44,304 nt of DNA, taken from IMG/VR virus record IMGVR_UViG_3300042559_000190, positions 1 to 44,304 of that record, one strand, 5' to 3'. Position 1 is the stretch's first letter. The number at the start of each line of letters is the position of its first letter. The notes beneath the pieces were generated by a model. It searched no databases and was not told the DNA's origin. It worked only from the letters and a program-made list of their open reading frames with translations. Shown here piece by piece: positions 13,622-22,166 of this stretch. The stretch is from a virus. A program made the translations under genes and the position numbers.

Positions 13622-13974
13622 CTGAACACCAGATCACCCCACCGCCGGAGCTGGTGCAGCAGTGGTCAGCTGCTAGCCCTATTCAAAGCAACGACGAAAA
13701 CTGGGCATACGAGTTGTTCATTGCCCACCGCGCGGCCCAATGGGGCGCCGACCAGGAGCTGGAGGCGTGCCTAAGGCTGGTTGAAATTGACGCTGGTGAG
13801 GATGCTTATGACTTTGCTCGCTACATCCGCGCCGCCCGCCGCCCCAAGCCGCCGAGCTTGAAGGAGCAGGCGCTTGCACTTATCAATCGGCGTATTGGTG
13901 ACGGTTACGTGCAAATGCTTACTGGAGTCGATGCTGACACCATCCGCCGCGCACTGGAGGCACTGCCCGATTGA
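13618..13974 (+). CDS. Hypothetical protein of a picocyanobacterial repeat family, GC-rich
   Basis: The product has 118 residues starting MTEHQITPPPELVQQW. The opening ITPPPELVQQW, then WGADQELEACL and RRPKPPSLKEQAL, resemble a family of short proteins common in Synechococcus genomes and cyanophages; this is recalled, not searched. Base composition is more GC-rich than the genes on either side, with codons such as GCC and CGC, which suggests recent transfer. It uses a GTG start overlapping the previous stop. It separates helicase from polymerase. Function unknown. Confidence 0.65.
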   Translation: MTEHQITPPPELVQQWSAASPIQSNDENWAYELFIAHRAAQWGADQELEACLRLVEIDAGEDAYDFARYIRAARRPKPPSLKEQALALINRRIGDGYVQMLTGVDADTIRRALEALPD

Positions 13975-14489
13975 ACCTGATCTTTGACCTAGAAACAGAC
14001 GGTCTCTACGATGATGTTACCAAGATCCACTGTATTGGTGTCTACGATCTTGACACTAAGGAGACTCACGTCTTCAACGATACAGGAACTGAACAGCCAA
14101 TTACAAAAGGCATTCAACTTCTTGAGGACGCCTGTTGTCTTATTGGTCACAACATTATTGGGTACGACCTTCCTGTTGTCCGTAAGCTTTTTCCATGGTT
14201 CAGCACCAGTGCTGTGGCTGTGGATACTCTGGTGCTATCTCGTATTTACCACGCTGACATCCTGAAGACTGATCAAAAGAGGACATGGAAACATATGCCT
14301 CTACAGCTTTATGGTCGTCACTCCTTGGAAGCCTACGGCCACCGCCTTGGGGAATACAAGGGAGGCTTTGGCAAGACAACCGATTGGAAAGAGTGGTCAC
14401 AGGATATGCAGGACTATTGCATACAAGACGTTCAAGTAACAACCAAGCTATGGCAACACTTCCGCCGCTACCTGACTTCATCAAGTTAG
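13971..14489 (+). CDS. DNA polymerase 3'-5' exonuclease domain, separate gene
   Basis: The product has 172 residues and matches the proofreading domain of T7 gp5. DEDD-type motifs are seen: FDLETDG (Asp6, Glu8), HNIIGYDLPV, and DYCIQDVQVTTKLW. It uses a TTG start overlapping the previous stop. In T7 this domain and the polymerase are one 704-residue protein; here it ends RRYLTSSS and the polymerase starts 40 bases earlier in another frame. The two products presumably associate. A frameshifted fusion is an alternative. Confidence 0.9.
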   Translation: MNLIFDLETDGLYDDVTKIHCIGVYDLDTKETHVFNDTGTEQPITKGIQLLEDACCLIGHNIIGYDLPVVRKLFPWFSTSAVAVDTLVLSRIYHADILKTDQKRTWKHMPLQLYGRHSLEAYGHRLGEYKGGFGKTTDWKEWSQDMQDYCIQDVQVTTKLWQHFRRYLTSSS

Positions 14490-15712
14490 AGCTAGAGGTA
14501 GCGCAGATCCTCACACGACAAGAACTCCATGGATGGTATTTTGATGAAAAAGCTGCATGGGAACTTGAGTCGAGTCTCCGACGAGAGTTGGAAGGGATTA
14601 CTCAATTACTACGCAACAGGTATCCTTACGTCAAAGACCGAGAGTTCACTCCTAAGCGAGTTAACGGCAGCACAGGATATGTCGCTGGCGCAACACTCAC
14701 AAAGCTAAAGGAGTTCAGCCCAACCAGTCGTGACCACATTGCGTGGATCATGGAGACGCATCATGGTTGGAAGCCTGACAAGACAACAGCCAAGGGCAAG
14801 ACTGCCATTGACGAAGTTGTGCTTAAGGACATTGGTACTGAAGAAGCTCTTCAGTTCTTTCGATGCCTTGAGCTTACAAAGCAGCTCGGTATGTTGTCGG
14901 AAGGAAAGAATGCTTGGCTCAAGCTGATCAGAAACAACCGAATACATCACAACTGTTCAGTCTCAACGAACACACATAGATGTGCTCACCGTAATCCAAA
15001 CCTAGCCCAGGTACCAAGTGATCTTAACTTTAGAAAGCTATTCATCGCTAGCCCTGGCTTTTGCATGGTTGGTGCTGATCTCGCAGGGATTGAACTGCGA
15101 ATGCTTGCCCACTATCTGGCTCGATACGATGGAGGCCGTTACGGACATGTTCTTCTCAACGGTGACATTCACCAGGAGAACGCCGACAAGATAGGTATCT
15201 CACGCCGACTTGTTAAGACGGTGACATACGCCTTCCTCTATGGGGCAGGCGATCAAAAAATTGGGCTTAGTTATGACCAAAGCCTTCCCCCGAACAAGGC
15301 GAAAGAAAAGGGTGCAGAAATCAGAGCTGCTTATGTTGCTGCCATTGATGGCTTGGGTGATTTGCTTACCGCTGTTCGTCAAGCAGGTGAGCGCGGCTCT
15401 ATCAAGTCAATAGATGGTCGCAAGATTGCAGTTGACAGTCCACACAAAGCACTCAACTATTTGCTCCAGTCAGGAGCTGGTGTTGTAGCTAAGCGGTGGA
15501 TGCTGATAGCAGACCGTGAGAACATCTATTCCCACACTCATCAACTAGCTTTCGTCCATGACGAACTGCAATACGAAACAACACCAGACAACGCTAACGA
15601 CCTCAAGTTCCTGCTTGAGCTAAGTGCAGTCGAGGCTGGTGAATACTACAAACTCCGAATCCCTATCGCTGCCGAAGGGAAGATCGGATCTACATGGGCA
15701 GATGTCCACTAA
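14450..15712 (+). CDS. DNA polymerase, polymerase domain (T7 gp5 family, A type)
   Basis: The product has 420 residues starting MATLPPLPDFIKLELEVAQ. Palm and fingers motifs are complete: motif A VGADLAGIELRMLAHYLARY, motif B RRLVKTVTYAFLYGAGDQ, motif C FVHDELQYE. The start at ATG 14450 lies inside the exonuclease gene; the frame extends upstream to 14285, but only as a shadow of that gene. Together exonuclease plus polymerase give about 590 residues, shorter than T7 gp5. No sign of the thioredoxin-binding insert was noticed. Confidence 0.94.
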   Translation: MATLPPLPDFIKLELEVAQILTRQELHGWYFDEKAAWELESSLRRELEGITQLLRNRYPYVKDREFTPKRVNGSTGYVAGATLTKLKEFSPTSRDHIAWIMETHHGWKPDKTTAKGKTAIDEVVLKDIGTEEALQFFRCLELTKQLGMLSEGKNAWLKLIRNNRIHHNCSVSTNTHRCAHRNPNLAQVPSDLNFRKLFIASPGFCMVGADLAGIELRMLAHYLARYDGGRYGHVLLNGDIHQENADKIGISRRLVKTVTYAFLYGAGDQKIGLSYDQSLPPNKAKEKGAEIRAAYVAAIDGLGDLLTAVRQAGERGSIKSIDGRKIAVDSPHKALNYLLQSGAGVVAKRWMLIADRENIYSHTHQLAFVHDELQYETTPDNANDLKFLLELSAVEAGEYYKLRIPIAAEGKIGSTWADVH

Positions 15713-15714
15713 TT

Positions 15715-15852
15715 ATGGCTGTTAAATCAAAGACCGCACTTGGTCGTGTCGAATTCAAATCACGATCAAAGTACAAGCACACCCACCAGGGGAATGGAAC
15801 CCGTTCGCTTCCGAAAGGTACACGCAAGCTCAGCCGAGGTCAAGGTAAATGA
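15715..15852 (+). CDS. Small basic protein (45 aa)
   Basis: The product starts MAVKSKTALGRVEFKSRSK and ends KLSRGQGK. It is strongly basic and probably binds nucleic acid or an acidic protein. It begins two bases after the polymerase stop and its own stop overlaps the next ATG (ATGA). It resembles a short conserved basic protein next to polymerase in cyanopodoviruses, but this was not checked. Function unknown. Confidence 0.6.
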   Translation: MAVKSKTALGRVEFKSRSKYKHTHQGNGTRSLPKGTRKLSRGQGK

Positions 15853-16055
15853 AAGACGAGTACTCCACTCAAGTGAAGGTAACAATTGACTCAAAGTATG
15901 GCAATCTAAAAGACTACCCACGCACCAGCTTGTATAGCTTCGAGTTCGACGCTACAGACCTGAACATCAACGGCTACGTTGAGCAGTTCCGTACTGCTCT
16001 TAGGGCGGCTGGTTTTGGTGAGAAAAGCATCGCAGACGCTCTAGGTGAATTCTGA
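15849..16055 (+). CDS. Small hypothetical protein
   Basis: The product has 68 residues: strand-rich N-terminus (STQVKVTIDSKYGN) and a helical end (VEQFRTALRAAGFGEKSI). It is ATGA-coupled to the gene before, and its stop overlaps the exonuclease start. No known domain. Confidence 0.65.
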   Translation: MKDEYSTQVKVTIDSKYGNLKDYPRTSLYSFEFDATDLNINGYVEQFRTALRAAGFGEKSIADALGEF

Positions 16056-16822
16056 TGAGCCTGTTAATTGATGCAGACTACATCGTTTATAAGTCCTGTG
16101 CCGCTACCGAGACAGAGATTGACTGGGGAGAAGACCTTATTACTGTCATCTCCAACTTCTCAGAAGCCTACGGTATGGTCGAACGCGAGCTTAACAGCAT
16201 CGCTAACGATCTTGGATGTTTCGACGATAGTATTCTGTTCTTCTCTGATTCTATCAACTTTCGTAAGAGCATTGATCCTAGCTATAAAGGTCACCGAAAT
16301 CGGAAGAAGCCGTGTGGCTACAAAAGGGTCATCAACAAACTCAAGCGAGACTACAACGTAATCATTATGCCCATGCTTGAGGCTGATGATGCTATTGGCA
16401 TCTACGCTACTAAGGAGGCTGGTCATATCATCTGCTCACCTGATAAGGATATGAGGCAGATCCCTGGTGACCTGTTTGACTTAAATCAAGGTGTGGTGAC
16501 GATCACTCCTGAAATGGGTAGACGTTGGCACCTGATCCAGACAATGGCTGGTGATCAGACTGATGGCTATGCAGGTATCCCTGGTATTGGTATCAAGCGA
16601 GCTGAAGCTCTCCTAGATACTGCAGGTGATACGTGGCAGACAGTTGTGAATGCCTTCGCTGCAAAGGGTCTAGACGAATCCGAGGCTTTAATGAATGCAC
16701 GGTTAGCAAAGATCTTACAAGTAACTGATTATGATTTCACCAATCAAGAACCAAGACTTTGGAATCCCTGCTCCGATAGTCCAACTGACGATGGAGCAAC
16801 AGTTCAAGCTGAAGCAGATTGA
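16055..16822 (+). CDS. 5'-3' exonuclease (T7 gp6 family)
   Basis: The enzyme has 255 residues with the FEN/PIN-like layout: LLIDADYIVYKS, LEADDAIGIYA, CSPDKDMRQIPG and GDQTDGYAGIPGIGIKRAEA (helix-hairpin-helix DNA-binding). In T7, gp6 removes primers and degrades host DNA into nucleotides for reuse. Its neighbours, the polymerase and nucleotide enzymes, fit this role. It is a little shorter than T7 gp6 (300). Confidence 0.93.
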   Translation: MSLLIDADYIVYKSCAATETEIDWGEDLITVISNFSEAYGMVERELNSIANDLGCFDDSILFFSDSINFRKSIDPSYKGHRNRKKPCGYKRVINKLKRDYNVIIMPMLEADDAIGIYATKEAGHIICSPDKDMRQIPGDLFDLNQGVVTITPEMGRRWHLIQTMAGDQTDGYAGIPGIGIKRAEALLDTAGDTWQTVVNAFAAKGLDESEALMNARLAKILQVTDYDFTNQEPRLWNPCSDSPTDDGATVQAEAD

Positions 16823-17018
16823 GGATGCATTGCGTCATCCAGAGACAAAGCTAGAAGATGTGATCACTGTCTACATAGCTTTGCAACATCAGAACTTTGT
16901 ACTTAGCAACTCCCTGTCCAATCTTGTAAAGAAATGGCCCACTCCAATACCGCAGGCCCCAGCTACTACAAACGAGGCACCATTGAAGTTTGGGACTTCA
17001 TCCGAGACCAAGAGCTGA
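16791..17018 (+). CDS. Small helical hypothetical protein
   Basis: The product has 75 residues starting MEQQFKLKQIEDALRHPE with a long helical region and a Pro-rich end. ATG at 16791 gives a 32-base overlap with the exonuclease gene; the next gene starts inside it. No domain recognised. Function unknown. Confidence 0.55.
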   Translation: MEQQFKLKQIEDALRHPETKLEDVITVYIALQHQNFVLSNSLSNLVKKWPTPIPQAPATTNEAPLKFGTSSETKS

Positions 17019-17224
17019 ACTATCACCTTGGTAATGCAATCAAATATATCACAAGAGCTGGGCACAAAGAAGACGCCATCTCTGATCTAACTAAAGCAAT
17101 CCATTATCTTGAAAACGAACGTGAGTTTCTACGAGACAGCAGCATACGAGTTCAGGAACAAGTTCGAGCTGCCGCTCGGGTTGACGATTTCCTCTTTGAA
17201 TCTGCAACAGAGTTTGATCGATGA
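16934..17224 (+). CDS. DUF3310 family protein
   Basis: The product has 96 residues. The core YYKRGTIEVWDFIRDQ, then YHLGNAIKYITRAGHKED and DLTKAIHYLENE match the DUF3310 (SaV-like) family, common in phages and often next to nucleotide enzymes. It is sometimes described as nucleotide kinase-like, but the activity is not established. It overlaps both neighbours. Confidence 0.85.
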   Translation: MAHSNTAGPSYYKRGTIEVWDFIRDQELNYHLGNAIKYITRAGHKEDAISDLTKAIHYLENEREFLRDSSIRVQEQVRAAARVDDFLFESATEFDR

Positions 17225-17501
17225 AGAGCATCTTGAAGTTGCTCATGCCTATCTCGATCTAAAACAAGACATCACCAACAAGCGGGCACGAGAGCATCTG
17301 CTTAAGGAGGTGGTTGATCTTCTATATGTCTGCCATCAGATGGGTGCTTGCTTCGGCTGGGATCTACAAACGGCATACAACCGTGTACATGGCAGCAACC
17401 TAAGCAAGCTTGGTGCTGACGGCAAACCTATTCGGCGTGAGGACGGCAAAGTTCTCAAAGGACCGAACTACTACGAACCTTCTCTCATTGACCTTGTCTG
17501 A
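17121..17501 (+). CDS. mazG: MazG-like nucleotide pyrophosphohydrolase
   Basis: The product has about 126 residues with the all-alpha NTP-PPase pattern: EEHLEVAHAYLD, KEVVDLLYVCHQMGACFGWD, and NRVHGSNLSKLGADG followed by KVLKGPNYYEP. These enzymes hydrolyse (d)NTPs or alarmones; cyanophage MazG proteins have been linked to dNTP metabolism. A GTG start at 17121 is favoured; a TTG at 17109 is possible. The stop overlaps the likely TTG start of the RNR gene. Confidence 0.8.
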   Translation: MSFYETAAYEFRNKFELPLGLTISSLNLQQSLIDEEHLEVAHAYLDLKQDITNKRAREHLLKEVVDLLYVCHQMGACFGWDLQTAYNRVHGSNLSKLGADGKPIRREDGKVLKGPNYYEPSLIDLV

Positions 17502-18894
17502 AATTACTGTGAATAAAAACCTCATCGCACGTACTGGGCGTGTACAAAACTGGATTGATGACCCTACCTCTCGCTTGCCTGTCTCCTGCACCGTCTTCGT
17601 TGTGGAAGACACGATGGAAGGAGCAAACGGAATCGAATCCTCGTGGCGCTTCGTATCCCACGCTCTCCGCTACGGAGCGGGAGTTGCTGTCCACCTTAGT
17701 AAACTCCGTCCCAAAGGAGATGAAAACGGAAAGGGACTCGTGGCGTCTGGTCCCGTCTCGTTTGCCAAGATCTACTCGACGTTAAATGAAGTACTCCGAC
17801 GCGGGGGTGTTTACAAGAACGGCGCTGTCGTTTGTCATCTTGACCTTAACCATCCTGATGTCCTGGAGTTTATTGAAGCTAATCGATCTGATCTTCCTTG
17901 GGTGAAGCGGTGTGTCAACATCAACCCCCATTGGTGGACAGAAGCCTCTGCCGAAGTAAAGGCTGCTCTGATCAATGGCATCAAGCGTGGTGACATCTGG
18001 CTCAACAAAACAAAGGTAGACAAAGATGGAAATCGAATCCGAGGAAATGTTTGCTTGGAAGTCTATCTGCCCTCACGGGGAACCTGCCTACTTCAACATG
18101 TCAACCTTGGGGGATGTGAACTCGATGACATTCAAGGTGCGTTTGTCAACGGAATGTCCGAACTGTGCTCCCTCCACTCCAAGACAAATGTTGGAGAAAG
18201 CGGAGAGTACTTGCCTTCAGAGACAGATCGCCAAGTCGGTCTCGGAATGCTTGGCCTTGCCAACCTACTCCGACGCTATGGAGTCTCTTACAAAGAGTTC
18301 GGTGAAGCCCTAGAGGCAGTAAACGCTGGCAACAAAGCTAATTTCTTTGATGCTGCTGCTTTGTTGGCACAAGAACTGAAGTCTGGTATCGAAGCTGCTG
18401 CCCAGGTAGCTCGCTTCTACAACATGGATCGTGCCTTTGCCATCGCTCCTACTGCGTCTTGCAGCTATCGCTATACGGATCTCGATGGGTACACCACCTG
18501 TCCTGAGATCGCTCCTCCTATTGCCCGCCAGGTTGACCGAGATTCGGGAACCTTTGGTGTCCAAAGCTTTGACTACGGTCCGGTTGAGATCGCGTCTGAG
18601 GTTGGCTGGGAGAACTACAAGCGAGTAGCGGACGGCATTGTACAACTGCTTGACAAGAGTGGGTTGCTCCATGGTTATTCATTCAACAGTTGGAGCGATG
18701 TCGTCACATATGACGAAGCATTCATTGAAGAGTGGTTGAACTCGCCACAGACGTCGCTGTATTACAGCCTCCAAGTCATGGGTGACGTGCAGGATAAGTC
18801 GAGTGCATATGCTGCGCTTGACGAGTCCGAAGTTGACGACTACCTGGATTCTATCCTTAGTGATCCAGCACCAGATTGTAATTGTGGAGAGTAA
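17494..18894 (+). CDS. nrdA: Ribonucleotide reductase alpha (catalytic) subunit, cyanopodovirus type
   Basis: The enzyme reduces ribonucleotides for DNA synthesis. It has about 466 residues, well below cellular NrdA (about 760), and lacks the ATP cone. Active-site features: Cys in LPVSCTVFVV, the NxCxE motif in GNVCLEV, Cys in NLGGCELDD, a Tyr-Tyr pair in SLYYSLQVM and a C-terminal CNC. The Tyr pair and adjacent beta gene indicate class I. This matches the P-SSP7-type enzyme that has been reannotated from class II to class I. Start uncertain: TTG 17494 overlaps the MazG stop; GTG 17509 is possible. Confidence 0.9.
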   Translation: MSEITVNKNLIARTGRVQNWIDDPTSRLPVSCTVFVVEDTMEGANGIESSWRFVSHALRYGAGVAVHLSKLRPKGDENGKGLVASGPVSFAKIYSTLNEVLRRGGVYKNGAVVCHLDLNHPDVLEFIEANRSDLPWVKRCVNINPHWWTEASAEVKAALINGIKRGDIWLNKTKVDKDGNRIRGNVCLEVYLPSRGTCLLQHVNLGGCELDDIQGAFVNGMSELCSLHSKTNVGESGEYLPSETDRQVGLGMLGLANLLRRYGVSYKEFGEALEAVNAGNKANFFDAAALLAQELKSGIEAAAQVARFYNMDRAFAIAPTASCSYRYTDLDGYTTCPEIAPPIARQVDRDSGTFGVQSFDYGPVEIASEVGWENYKRVADGIVQLLDKSGLLHGYSFNSWSDVVTYDEAFIEEWLNSPQTSLYYSLQVMGDVQDKSSAYAALDESEVDDYLDSILSDPAPDCNCGE

Positions 18895-19607
18895 TGAACC
18901 CCTATCGAAAACTACAAGAAAGAAAGCGGACCTGGACTCCTGTTCAGACAACTGCGGGACAAGTAAAAGCTGGGGCTGAGGAAGTCATCTTCCGAGCCCT
19001 GGCAATGCGTCACATGGAACTACCCGTTGGAGACTTCATTGAATCTGCTCTTAGTGAAATTCCAGTTCTATCGCAAGACCTACTTCAATCCAATATCAAA
19101 GACGAAGAGAACCACGACCTGGCTCTCGGCTACATTGCCAATGCTCTCGGCGTTGATCCGAAAGCTGAGGCGGAAGCCAAGAGAATTAGAGAAGCGTGGA
19201 CTGCGCATCCTGATCACACAGTCCTTAAAGCACTGGTGGCCGAACGTGCGTTGTTCTTCGTACTACTCCCATTGTTTAGGTTTAATGGTGACGCTGGACT
19301 CCGCACCGTATCCGCTGACATCAGCCGAGATGAGCAAGTCCATGTTGCTGCCAACAGCCTTGTATGCCGAGAGCTTGGGCTTACGCCCTCTGCAAGTCTC
19401 GACAAACTCCGTAAGGCAACAATCAATTGGGTGATGCAGCCGTTGAAGGCAGCTAGCCCTGATAAGTATCTAAGCAAAAAATTTTGGCTGGATGCCAGTG
19501 ATCGGCTGATGTACGAAGGCAAGGCACCCGAACTTTCTGACACCAAGAGAGGGCGAATGCCAGCTTTCTTTGAACATGCTAACCCTAACCTTCCCCAATA
19601 TGCTTAA
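18894..19607 (+). CDS. nrdB: Ribonucleotide reductase beta subunit without the radical tyrosine
   Basis: The product has 237 residues with a ferritin-like fold. It makes the radical for the alpha subunit. Metal-ligand motifs are seen: ExxH at Glu71/His74 (KDEENHD), Glu117 in LVAERALFF, ExxH at Glu147/His150 (SRDEQVHV). The residue four after His74, which is the radical Tyr122 in E. coli NrdB, is Leu78 here. Loss of this Tyr is known in class Ic enzymes that use a Mn/Fe centre. TAATG overlap couples it to alpha. It is much shorter than cellular NrdB. Confidence 0.87.
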   Translation: MNPYRKLQERKRTWTPVQTTAGQVKAGAEEVIFRALAMRHMELPVGDFIESALSEIPVLSQDLLQSNIKDEENHDLALGYIANALGVDPKAEAEAKRIREAWTAHPDHTVLKALVAERALFFVLLPLFRFNGDAGLRTVSADISRDEQVHVAANSLVCRELGLTPSASLDKLRKATINWVMQPLKAASPDKYLSKKFWLDASDRLMYEGKAPELSDTKRGRMPAFFEHANPNLPQYA

Positions 19608-19764
19608 CCTTGGCCTAACGGTCGAGCGACTTGTACAAGAGCTGGAGGATAACTTCCCCCAGTTCCTGCCCCAACCGAACGACTCACAGAACATGATCAT
19701 GTACAAGAGTGGTCAGCGGTCAGTGGTCGAATGGATTGTTAACCGATTATCCGACGAGGATTAA
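19600..19764 (+). CDS. Small hypothetical protein after nrdB
   Basis: The product has 54 residues starting MLNLGLTVERLVQELEDNF and ending RLSDED; helical and acidic. ATG at 19600 overlaps the nrdB stop by 8 bases; an earlier in-frame ATG at 19570 would lie deeper in nrdB. No domain recognised. Confidence 0.55.
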   Translation: MLNLGLTVERLVQELEDNFPQFLPQPNDSQNMIMYKSGQRSVVEWIVNRLSDED

Positions 19765-19765
19765 A

Positions 19766-20530
19766 ATGCCTAGGAACAACAACAACAACAACTCAGTACG
19801 TGGGTCGATCCGGACTGCAGGTGGTAACGGCAATATCAGTAGGCGGGAACTCCAGGAGATCTCTCGACAGACTGGCGTGGATGCTGGCAGAATCATTCGT
19901 CAGTTGGATAAGGTCAATGCAAACCGCGCAGGTAATAACAAAGCACCTGTCGGCCTTGGTAGTGCTGCATATAACAGCCTCTTGAAGAGCCCTACATCTC
20001 GCACCATGATGGGCAGAGCGATGTCTGGGTTTGGTCTTAGCGACAGGTACAACTACTACGGAAGTGGTGGTATCGGTCAAGCAATTATGCAAGGCAGAGG
20101 TACGTCTGACTACTACGGAAACAGTACCGCTGGTACAGGTCGGATCCCGCAAGGCCAGCAAGTGTTCGGTTCTTATAACGGAGCACCTCAGCTACAGATC
20201 AACCCTCAGAACAATGTGAATGCTGGCAACTCCGGCCTAGGGGCTGGTCCTTATGACGGAATGGAAATTACACCATCTGATCCAAATGGACCTGGTCCTT
20301 GGGCTAATGGGACTGGTGGTGATTCACTTCCACTTCCACTTCCCAAGGAAGAAGAGGCACCCAGCTACGAGTCTGCTAACAACGCTGCGCTGTATGGAAA
20401 TGCTGGTGGTTTCAAGCAGAACAAGTCTTCTTGGAAGCGATCTGGTAAGTCCAGCAACGGTACCAACAACCTAAAGATTAACGCAACCAAATCTGCCTCA
20501 GGTGTAGGCATTAACACACGTGGCTTCTAA
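19766..20530 (+). CDS. Low-complexity Asn/Gly/Ser-rich protein, probable virion-associated
   Basis: The product has 254 residues starting MPRNNNNNN. It has a short helical region (NISRRELQEISRQTGVDAG) then long Gly/Asn/Tyr/Pro-rich stretches, and ends KSASGVGINTRGF. ATG at 19766 is chosen over an upstream GTG because it starts one base after the previous stop. It lies directly before the portal gene, where T7-like phages have small head or tail-associated genes. The disordered composition suggests a structural or scaffold-type role. Not recognised further. Confidence 0.6.
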   Translation: MPRNNNNNNSVRGSIRTAGGNGNISRRELQEISRQTGVDAGRIIRQLDKVNANRAGNNKAPVGLGSAAYNSLLKSPTSRTMMGRAMSGFGLSDRYNYYGSGGIGQAIMQGRGTSDYYGNSTAGTGRIPQGQQVFGSYNGAPQLQINPQNNVNAGNSGLGAGPYDGMEITPSDPNGPGPWANGTGGDSLPLPLPKEEEAPSYESANNAALYGNAGGFKQNKSSWKRSGKSSNGTNNLKINATKSASGVGINTRGF

Positions 20531-20536
20531 CCAATT

Positions 20537-22153
20537 ATGAAAGCAAAAGGCAGGTACGATTACCTGACCAAAGACCGTTCCCAGTTTCTTGATGTAGCTG
20601 AACAATGTTCTCAGCTCACCCTCCCGTTCCTGATCAATCAGGATGATAACAATCAACGGGGTGGTCGTGGTCGCATCCAAACTCCTTGGCAAAGCGTTGG
20701 CGCAAAGGGTGTAGTTACCTTGGCATCTAAATTGATGCTGGCTCTGCTACCCCCACAAACCAGCTTCTTTAAGCTACAGGTAAACGATGCGAAACTCGGT
20801 GAAGATATCCCAGCAGAAGCTCGCTCTGAAATTGATCTGAGCTTCGCCAAGCTAGAGCGTCAAGTGATGGATGCCATTGCTGCTTCTAGTGATCGAGTCA
20901 TTATCCATCAAGCCATCAAGCATTTGGTGGTGGGTGGTAATGGTTTGATCTACATGGGTAAAGACAACCTGAAGTTCTACCCGCTGAATCGCTACGTCGT
21001 TGAACGAGATGGAAATGGCAATGTCATTGAAATCGTAACCAAAGAAAAGATCAGTCGAAAGCTTCTACCATTCCTCCGTCAAGAGCTGCCCAACCCAGTG
21101 GGTGATGACGGCTCTGAAAACGACGAGGATGTAGATGTCTATACCCATGTCCGTCGAGATAACAATCGATGGATCTGGCACCAGGAGGTGTTCGATAAGA
21201 TCATCCCCACTTCTCTAGGTAAGGCACCACTTGATGCCAGTCCCTGGCTCCCCCTTCGCTTTAATATCACGGAAGGAGAGGCGTACGGGCGTGGTCGCGT
21301 CGAAGAGGTACTAGGAGACCTACGTTCACTTGAAGCCTTGATGCAGGCGCTGGTAGAAGGTTCTGCTGTAGCTGCCAAGGTTATCTTCACGGTATCTCCT
21401 AGCTCCACCACTAAACCTCAGACCATTGCTGCTGCTGGTAACGGCGCCATTGTCCAGGGGCGGCCCGACGACATCCAAGCAATCACTGTTGGTAAGACAG
21501 CAGATTTCAAGACTGCATTTGATGTAGCTAGTGTCTTGGAACGTAGGATCAGCGAATCAATGCTTATCCTTAACCCACGACAGAGTGAGCGCACTACAGC
21601 CGAAGAGGTCCGCCTCACTCAAATGGAGCTGGAATCGCAACTCGGCGGCCTATTCTCCCTGTTGACTGTTGAGTTCTTGGTTCCTTATCTGAACCGTAAG
21701 CTTGCAGTAATGCAACGTAACCAGGAGATCCCCAAGCTTCCCAAAGGTCTTGTTAGCCCAACCATTGTGGCAGGTATCAATGCCCTTGGTCGTGGTCAGG
21801 ATAGGGAGTCTCTCGCTACCTTTCTTACGACACTGGCCCAAACCCTTGGACCTGAAGTACTTGGCAGGGAAGTGAACACTAACGAAGCTGTCAAACGCTA
21901 TGCAGCTGCGATGGGTATCGATGTCCTTAACCTCATCACCTCGATGCAGGATCAGGAACAAGCCAAGCAGAAGCAACTGAACATCCAGAAGGAACTGGAG
22001 ATGACCAAACAGATTGGTCAACTTGCAGGGACTCCAATGATGGATCCTTCCAAGAACCCCCAAGCAATGGAGATGCTACAAAATGGACCAGGCAGCACCC
22101 AGCCGCCCCAAGCGATGCAAGAACCCCCCGGTCAGCAACCCCCTCCCGCCTGA
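20537..22153 (+). CDS. Portal protein / head-tail connector (T7 gp8)
   Basis: The product has 538 residues, the size of T7 gp8 (536). Family features include RYDYLTKDRSQFLDVAEQCS at the N-terminus, GAKGVVTLASKLMLALLPPQ, and RQSERTTAEEVRLTQMELES in the C-terminal half. Twelve copies form the DNA gate of the head. The C-terminus is Gln/Pro-rich. Next genes are scaffold and capsid as in T7. Confidence 0.95.
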   Translation: MKAKGRYDYLTKDRSQFLDVAEQCSQLTLPFLINQDDNNQRGGRGRIQTPWQSVGAKGVVTLASKLMLALLPPQTSFFKLQVNDAKLGEDIPAEARSEIDLSFAKLERQVMDAIAASSDRVIIHQAIKHLVVGGNGLIYMGKDNLKFYPLNRYVVERDGNGNVIEIVTKEKISRKLLPFLRQELPNPVGDDGSENDEDVDVYTHVRRDNNRWIWHQEVFDKIIPTSLGKAPLDASPWLPLRFNITEGEAYGRGRVEEVLGDLRSLEALMQALVEGSAVAAKVIFTVSPSSTTKPQTIAAAGNGAIVQGRPDDIQAITVGKTADFKTAFDVASVLERRISESMLILNPRQSERTTAEEVRLTQMELESQLGGLFSLLTVEFLVPYLNRKLAVMQRNQEIPKLPKGLVSPTIVAGINALGRGQDRESLATFLTTLAQTLGPEVLGREVNTNEAVKRYAAAMGIDVLNLITSMQDQEQAKQKQLNIQKELEMTKQIGQLAGTPMMDPSKNPQAMEMLQNGPGSTQPPQAMQEPPGQQPPPA

Positions 22154-22166
22154 AGTACAGGTCGAG

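Noticed and set aside
14450-14489. Canonical -1 slippery heptamer in the polymerase overlap
   Set aside because: No X XXY YYZ heptamer was found in the overlap; a frameshift fusion is kept only as an alternative.
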